Source: JAODBQ01 sp047602055
GTDB taxonomy: Bacteria > Actinomycetota > Acidimicrobiia > Acidimicrobiales > Ilumatobacteraceae
Assembly (NCBI GenBank): GCA_047602055.1
Contig: JASGIG010000001.1
Location: 1,736,001 to 1,800,000 of the forward strand
Length of the DNA: 64,000 nucleotides
Direction: 5' to 3'
Under the pieces are notes generated by a model that made no database searches, had not been told where the DNA came from, and saw nothing but the letters and a program-made list of their open reading frames with translations. Positions 59,199 to 64,000 of the stretch are shown one piece after another; position 1 is the stretch's first letter, and the number at the start of each line of letters is the position of its first letter. The translations under genes were made by a program, and so were the position numbers.

Positions 59199-60901
59199 TG
59201 GCGTGGCAGTCGATCGTCGGGGCGCTCCTGCTCGTCGTCGCCCTCGCCGTCACGGCGCCACCGCTCGGCCGCTACATGGCCCTCGTCTACGCGAGCGACA
59301 GGGCGCCCGGCGAGCGGTTCTTCGAGCCGATCGACCGGGCGATCTACCGGATCTGCCGGATCGACCCGAAGCGCGAGCAGCGCTGGAACGTGTACGCGAT
59401 CTCGCTGCTGGCGTTCAGCCTCGTCTCGATCCTCGCCGTCTACGCGGTCCAGCGGCTGCAGGGCTGGCTGCCGTTCAACCCGACCGACCGCACCGCGGTG
59501 TCGCCGTCGGGCGCGTGGAACACCGCGGTCAGCTTCGTGACGAACACGAACTGGCAGTGGTACTCGGGCGAGCAGACCATGAGCCACCTCACCCAGATGC
59601 TCGCCCTGACCGTGCAGAACTTCGTCTCCGCGGCCGTCGGCATCGTCGTCGCGGTGGCGATCATCCGCGGCCTGATCCGCACCCGCACCCGCCAGCTCGG
59701 CAACTTCTGGGTGGACCTCGTCCGCACGATGACCCGGGTGCTGCTGCCGCTGGCGCTGCTGTTCAGCGTGTTGCTGCTGTCGCAGGGCGTCGTCCAGAAC
59801 CTGCACGGCTTCACCACGGCGCACACCGTCGAGGGCAGCACGCAGCTGATCCCCGGCGGGCCGTTCGCCTCGCAGGAGGCGATCAAGATGCTCGGCACGA
59901 ACGGCGGTGGTCCGCTCAACGCCAACTCGGCGCATCCGTTCGAGAACCCGACGGCGATCAGCAACCTCCTCGAGCTCTACGCGCTGCTGCTCGTGCCGTT
60001 CGCCGTCGTCGTGATGTTCGGCAGGATGGTCCGCGACCGCCGGCAGTCGCGGCTGCTGCTGGCGGTGATGGCCGGGATCCTCGTCGTCTTCGCCGGCTTC
60101 ACCGCCTTCGCCGAGCAGAACGGCAACCCGCGGCTGACCGCGATCGGGGTCGACCAGTCGATGTCGACGACGCAGGGCGGCGGCAACCTCGAGGGCAAGG
60201 AGGTCCGCATCGGCGCCGCCGACTGCGGCCTGTTCGCCGGCGCGACGACGGGCACGTCGGCGGGTGCGGTGAACTGCATGCACGACTCGTTCACGCCGCT
60301 CGGCGGGTTGACGCCGACGTTGAGCATGATGCTCGGCGAGGTGTCGCCGGGCGGCGTCGGCGTCGGCCTGATGGGCATGCTGCACTTCGCCCTGCTCGCC
60401 GTGTTCATCGCCGGGCTGATGGTCGGGCGCACGCCCGAGTACCTCGGCAAGAAGATCCAGGCGCCGGAGATGAAGCTGGTGACGCTGTACATCCTGGCGA
60501 TGCCGATGGCGCTGCTCGGCTTCGCCGCGGCATCGGTGATGCTGAAGTCGGCGGCGACCTACCAGGCCGGCCCGCACGGGCTCTCCGAGGTGCTCTACAA
60601 CTTCGCCTCGGCGAGCAACGACAACGGCTCGGCGTTCGGCTACCAGTCGACCGGCACGCACTGGTACACGGTGACGCAGGGCCTGGCGATGCTGATCGGG
60701 CGGTTCTTCCTGATCGTCCCGGCGCTGGCCGTCGGCGGCTCGCTGGCCGGCAAGCCGAAGGTGTCGAACACCGCCGGCACGTTGCCGACGCACACCCCGC
60801 TGTTCGGCGGCCTCGTCGTCGGCGTGGTGATGATCGTCGCCGGCCTGACCTTCTTCCCCGCCCTGGCGCTCGGCCCGATCCTCGAGCACCTGACGCTGTG
60901 A
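59198..60901 (+). CDS. kdpA: Potassium-transporting ATPase subunit KdpA
   Basis: 567 aa, about ten membrane helices. K+-selectivity regions: VSFVTNTNWQWYSGE, MLGTNGGGPLNANSAHPFENPT and LGGLTPTLSMMLGE. It is the channel-like subunit that binds and translocates K+. Length as in other bacteria. Confidence 0.97.
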   Translation: MAWQSIVGALLLVVALAVTAPPLGRYMALVYASDRAPGERFFEPIDRAIYRICRIDPKREQRWNVYAISLLAFSLVSILAVYAVQRLQGWLPFNPTDRTAVSPSGAWNTAVSFVTNTNWQWYSGEQTMSHLTQMLALTVQNFVSAAVGIVVAVAIIRGLIRTRTRQLGNFWVDLVRTMTRVLLPLALLFSVLLLSQGVVQNLHGFTTAHTVEGSTQLIPGGPFASQEAIKMLGTNGGGPLNANSAHPFENPTAISNLLELYALLLVPFAVVVMFGRMVRDRRQSRLLLAVMAGILVVFAGFTAFAEQNGNPRLTAIGVDQSMSTTQGGGNLEGKEVRIGAADCGLFAGATTGTSAGAVNCMHDSFTPLGGLTPTLSMMLGEVSPGGVGVGLMGMLHFALLAVFIAGLMVGRTPEYLGKKIQAPEMKLVTLYILAMPMALLGFAAASVMLKSAATYQAGPHGLSEVLYNFASASNDNGSAFGYQSTGTHWYTVTQGLAMLIGRFFLIVPALAVGGSLAGKPKVSNTAGTLPTHTPLFGGLVVGVVMIVAGLTFFPALALGPILEHLTL

Positions 60902-61013
60902 TTCGACCTCTCTCGCTCGCTTCGCTCGCTCCGTTCGGTCGAGCTTCGAAGAGCGGCCTGGGGCCGCACCCAACCTGTGATGACCGGACCGGCAGAGCCG
61001 GATCCGGCCATGA

Positions 61014-61042
61014 CGAGGGGGGATCGCGGAGCGCCCCCCTCG
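61014..61042 (+). terminator. Strong hairpin between kdpA and kdpB
   Basis: CGAGGGGGG and GCCCCCCTCG enclose a 10-nt loop in the 178-bp gap between kdpA and kdpB. No U-run. It may reduce or stabilise part of the transcript, or be a relic of an insertion. Confidence 0.45.
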
Positions 61043-61079
61043 TGCTCCCCCCACTGACACTTCGGCCGGAGGACCTCTG

Positions 61080-63218
61080 ATGAGCCTGACGTTGCAAGCG
61101 CAACGACCTGACGAGCAGCGGCCGCCGAAGGTTCGTCGCAAGGCTCCGGGAGCCTCGTCGATCTTCGACCGTGCGATCGTGCGCAGCGCGACCGTCGAGT
61201 CGTTCAAGAAGCTCAACCCGCGCACGATGATGCGCAACCCGGTGATGTTCATCGTCGAGGTCGGCTCGGTGCTCACCACGGTGCTGTTCTTCCGCGACCT
61301 CGGCTCCGCCAGTGCGCAGCAGAACGCCTTTGCCGGGCTGGTGGCGCTGTTCCTGTGGGGCACCGTGCTGTTCGCCAACTTCGCCGAGGCGATGGCCGAG
61401 GGCCGCGGCAAGGCACAGGCGGCGGCGCTGCGCCAGACGCGCGCCGACACCGTTGCCCGGGTCCGCCGGACCGACGGGACGATCGAGGAGCGCTCCTCGT
61501 CGGCGCTGCAGATCGGCGACCTGTGCGTCGTCGCCGCCGGCGAGGTGATCCCCGGCGACGGCGACGTGATCGAGGGCATCGCCACCGTCGACGAGTCGGC
61601 GATCACCGGTGAGTCGGCGCCGGTGATCCGCGAGTCGGGCGGCGACCGCTCGGCGGTCACCGGCGGCACCCGGGTGCTGTCCGACGAGATCGTCGTGCGG
61701 ATCACCGCCAAGCCGGGTGAGACGTTCCTCGACCGGATGATCGCCCTCGTCGAGGGCGCCGATCGCCAGAAGACCCCGAACGAGATCGCCCTGTCGATCC
61801 TGCTCGCCGGGCTGACGATCATCTTCGTGCTCGCCGTCGTGACCCTGCAGCCGTTCGCCGTCTACTCCGGCGCCGAGCAGTCGATCATCGTCCTCGTCGC
61901 CCTGCTCGTCTGCCTGATCCCGACGACGATCGGCGGGCTGCTGTCGGCGATCGGCATCGCCGGGATGGACCGCCTCGTGCAGCGCAACGTGCTGGCGATG
62001 AGCGGGCGGGCCGTCGAGGCGGCCGGCGACGTCACCACGCTGCTGCTCGACAAGACCGGCACGATCACGTTCGGTGCCCGTCAGGCGGCCGAGCTGATCC
62101 CGGTGCAGGGCGTGACGGACGTGGAGCTCGCCGAGGGCGCGCTGGCGTCGTCGTTGGCCGACGAGACGCCGGAGGGCCGCTCGATCGTCGAGCTCGCGGT
62201 GCGCGACTTCGGGCTGGCGATCGTCGAGGATCGCGACGCCGTGCTGGTGCCGTTCACCGCCCAGACGCGGATGTCGGGCATGGACCTGAGCGACGGCCGC
62301 CAGGTGCGCAAGGGCGCGGCCGACTCGGTGCGCCGCTTCGTCGAGGCCGAGGCCGAGGCCGAGGCCGAGGGCGGCCGGGTGCCGCTGGAGCTGCTGCCGA
62401 TCGTCGAGCAGGTGTCGCGCGAGGGGGCGACGCCGCTCGTGGTCATCGACAGGCGCGGGTCCGCCGCCGGCCAGACGTGGCGGGTCCTCGGCGTGATCCG
62501 CCTCAAGGACACGGTCAAGCCGGGCATGACCGAGCGCTTCGACGAGCTGCGGGCGATGGGCATCCGCACCGTGATGATCACCGGCGACAACCCGCTGACC
62601 GCGGCGGCGATCGCCGCGGAGGCGGGCGTCGACGACTTCCTCGCCGAGGCGAAGCCGGAGGACAAGATGGCGCTGATCAAGCGCGAGCAGGCCGGCGGCA
62701 ACCTTGTGGCGATGACCGGCGACGGCACCAACGACGCGCCGGCGCTGGCCCAGGCCGACGTCGGGGTGGCGATGAACAGCGGCACGCAGGCCGCCAAGGA
62801 GGCCGGCAACATGGTCGACCTCGACTCCAACCCGACGAAGCTCATCGAGATCGTCGAGGTCGGCAAGCAGCTGCTGATCACCCGTGGCGCGCTGACGACG
62901 TTCTCGATCGCCAACGACGTCGCCAAGTACTTCGCGATCATCCCGGCGATGTTCTCCGGTGTGCTGCCGGCGCTCGACCGGCTCAACGTCATGGACCTCG
63001 ACAGCCCGCGCTCGGCGATCCTGTCGGCGGTGATCTTCAACGCGCTGGTCATCGTCGCCCTCGTCCCGCTGGCGCTGCGCGGCGTGCGCTTCCGTGCCGA
63101 GGCGGCGTCGGCGGTGCTGCGCCTCAACCTGCTCGTCTACGGGCTCGGCGGGATGATCGCCCCGTTCGTCGGCATCAAGCTCATCGACCTGATCGTCGCG
63201 GCCCTGGGGGTCAAGTGA
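61080..63218 (+). CDS. kdpB: Potassium-transporting ATPase subunit KdpB
   Basis: 712 aa P-type ATPase. TGES (about 176-179), phosphorylation site DKTGTIT (Asp at about 324), MITGDNPLT and GDGTNDAPALAQADVG are all present. A short EAEAEAEAEGG acidic repeat sits in the nucleotide-binding domain. GGAGG 8 nt before ATG 61080. Drives K+ uptake by KdpA. Confidence 0.97.
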   Translation: MSLTLQAQRPDEQRPPKVRRKAPGASSIFDRAIVRSATVESFKKLNPRTMMRNPVMFIVEVGSVLTTVLFFRDLGSASAQQNAFAGLVALFLWGTVLFANFAEAMAEGRGKAQAAALRQTRADTVARVRRTDGTIEERSSSALQIGDLCVVAAGEVIPGDGDVIEGIATVDESAITGESAPVIRESGGDRSAVTGGTRVLSDEIVVRITAKPGETFLDRMIALVEGADRQKTPNEIALSILLAGLTIIFVLAVVTLQPFAVYSGAEQSIIVLVALLVCLIPTTIGGLLSAIGIAGMDRLVQRNVLAMSGRAVEAAGDVTTLLLDKTGTITFGARQAAELIPVQGVTDVELAEGALASSLADETPEGRSIVELAVRDFGLAIVEDRDAVLVPFTAQTRMSGMDLSDGRQVRKGAADSVRRFVEAEAEAEAEGGRVPLELLPIVEQVSREGATPLVVIDRRGSAAGQTWRVLGVIRLKDTVKPGMTERFDELRAMGIRTVMITGDNPLTAAAIAAEAGVDDFLAEAKPEDKMALIKREQAGGNLVAMTGDGTNDAPALAQADVGVAMNSGTQAAKEAGNMVDLDSNPTKLIEIVEVGKQLLITRGALTTFSIANDVAKYFAIIPAMFSGVLPALDRLNVMDLDSPRSAILSAVIFNALVIVALVPLALRGVRFRAEAASAVLRLNLLVYGLGGMIAPFVGIKLIDLIVAALGVK

Positions 63219-63826
63219 TGAACGCCTTCCTGCGCCAGCTCCGCCCAGCGATCGTCGTGCTCGCCGTGTTCACCGTCGTGGCCGGCATCGTCTATCCCGT
63301 GGTCGCCACTGGGATCGGCCAGCTGGCCTTCCACGACAAGGCCAACGGCAGCCTGATCACCCGCGACGGCCAGGTGGTCGGCAGCTCGCTGCTCGGGCAG
63401 AACTTCACCGGCGAGCAGTACTTCCACCCGCGGCCGTCGGCGGCCGGTGCCGACGGCTACGACGGTTCGGCCAGCTCCGGCTCGAACCTCGGCCCGCTCA
63501 ACCCGGACCTGCTGCAGGCCGTGCAGGAGCGCGTCGCCGCGTACCGCAGCGAGAACGGGCTCGCTGCCGAGCAGCTCGTCCCCGTCGACGCGGTCACCGC
63601 GTCCGGCTCGGGCCTCGACCCGGACATCAGCGTCGCCAACGCCCGCCTGCAGGCGAGCCGAGTCGCGGCCGCCCGCGACATGCCGATCGCCGGTGTGCTC
63701 CGCCTGGTCGACGAGCACACCGACGGCCGCACGTTCGGGGTCCTCGGCGTACCGGGTGTCGACGTCCTGCAGCTCAACCTGGCGCTCGACGACGCCGCGC
63801 TCGACGACACGGTGGGAGGCGGCTGA
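63218..63826 (+). CDS. kdpC: Potassium-transporting ATPase subunit KdpC
   Basis: 202 aa. One N-terminal helix (AIVVLAVFTVVAGIVYPVV), then the conserved SLLGQNFTGEQYFHPRPSA and SGSNLGPLNP. ATG overlaps the kdpB stop. Stabilises the complex and raises ATP affinity of KdpB. Confidence 0.95.
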   Translation: MNAFLRQLRPAIVVLAVFTVVAGIVYPVVATGIGQLAFHDKANGSLITRDGQVVGSSLLGQNFTGEQYFHPRPSAAGADGYDGSASSGSNLGPLNPDLLQAVQERVAAYRSENGLAAEQLVPVDAVTASGSGLDPDISVANARLQASRVAAARDMPIAGVLRLVDEHTDGRTFGVLGVPGVDVLQLNLALDDAALDDTVGGG

Positions 63827-63829
63827 CCG

Positions 63830-64000
63830 ATGGCGACCCGCCGCGGCTCGCTGCGGGTCTACCTCGGCGCGTCACCGGGGGTCGGCAAGACGTTCGCGAT
63901 GCTCGACGAGGGTCACCGGCGTGCCGACCGCGGCACCGACGTGGTCGTCGCCGTCGTCGAGACCCACGGCCGGTCGCAGACCGCGGCCCGGCTGCAGGGG
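63830..64000 (+). CDS. kdpD: Osmosensitive K+ channel histidine kinase KdpD, 5' part
   Basis: 57 codons before the window ends. RGSLRVYLGASPGVGKTFAM is the N-terminal KdpD/Usp Walker A segment, followed by VVVAVVETHGR. It begins 3 bp after kdpC. The kinase half and any kdpE are outside the window. Confidence 0.92.
   Translation, partial: MATRRGSLRVYLGASPGVGKTFAMLDEGHRRADRGTDVVVAVVETHGRSQTAARLQG

Overview
The window is about 64 kb of very GC-rich, gene-dense DNA from what looks like an actinobacterium. High G+C, F420/LLM-type oxidoreductase content, a class E sortase, a WXG-like protein and many apparently leaderless transcripts (a TANNNT -10 box 6-8 nt before the start codon) fit the Acidimicrobiia or a related lineage. 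That placement is inference; no rRNA or marker gene is present to settle it.

Layout. (1) 1-6.8 kb: iron-acquisition genes (a Tat lipoprotein of the siderophore-binding family, a leaderless-peptide paralogue of it, an FhuF-like 2Fe-2S protein). The lipoprotein gene is split exactly in its signal peptide by an IS21-family element with a 5-bp target duplication. A serine hydrolase is divergently transcribed across a candidate iron box. (2) 6.9-14.7 kb: Nudix hydrolase, zwf and gnd (oxidative pentose phosphate pathway), a sortase, a WXG-like small protein with a 603-aa partner, and an LLM oxidoreductase. (3) 14.7-18 kb: CACGTG-containing tandem repeats, acetyltransferases, a Gfo/Idh/MocA oxidoreductase and a block of decayed dksA and gdhA sequence. 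(4) 18-22.2 kb: a thiamine operon (thiN-thiB-thiP-thiQ) behind a TPP riboswitch. (5) 22.2-28 kb: EamA and CDF transporters, an SDR remnant, an NfuA-like protein, a three-unit 62-bp hairpin repeat, then an HMG-CoA-synthase-like/OB-fold fusion with a thiolase. (6) 28-45 kb: a large catabolic locus. An aldo-keto reductase, RutB-like amidohydrolase, cupin and GntR regulator precede a 12.9-kb, mostly translationally coupled operon. The operon has four Rieske oxygenases, a creatininase-family amidohydrolase, an ABC importer, a 2-oxoglutarate oxygenase, an AtzH-amidase fusion and an acetamidase/formamidase. (7) 44.8-51.9 kb: SDR, esterase, PLP enzyme, a maleylpyruvate-isomerase-fold protein with a 35-G homopolymer, HisN-like phosphatase, dxs, SDR. 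(8) 51.9-54.1 kb: an IS5-family element nested in an IS630-family element. (9) 54.3-57.9 kb: acyl-CoA synthetase and a divergent TPP-dependent enzyme. (10) 58.1-64 kb: the kdp potassium-uptake operon, cut by the window end in kdpD.

The most interesting biology is the Rieske/amidohydrolase operon. Its gene content suggests uptake, oxidative N- or O-demethylation or hydroxylation, and successive C-N bond hydrolysis of a nitrogen-rich, probably cyclic compound. Second is a set of intergenic hairpins that share size and a CACGT-type loop but have different arm sequences at different loci.

Caution: four otherwise normal genes (serine hydrolase, thiP, a CDF transporter, an SDR) are each off frame by what looks like one extra base, and there is a 35-G run. 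Sequencing or assembly error is a real possibility for these; the gdhA/dksA block and the SDR remnant, which also carry deletions, look genuinely decayed.
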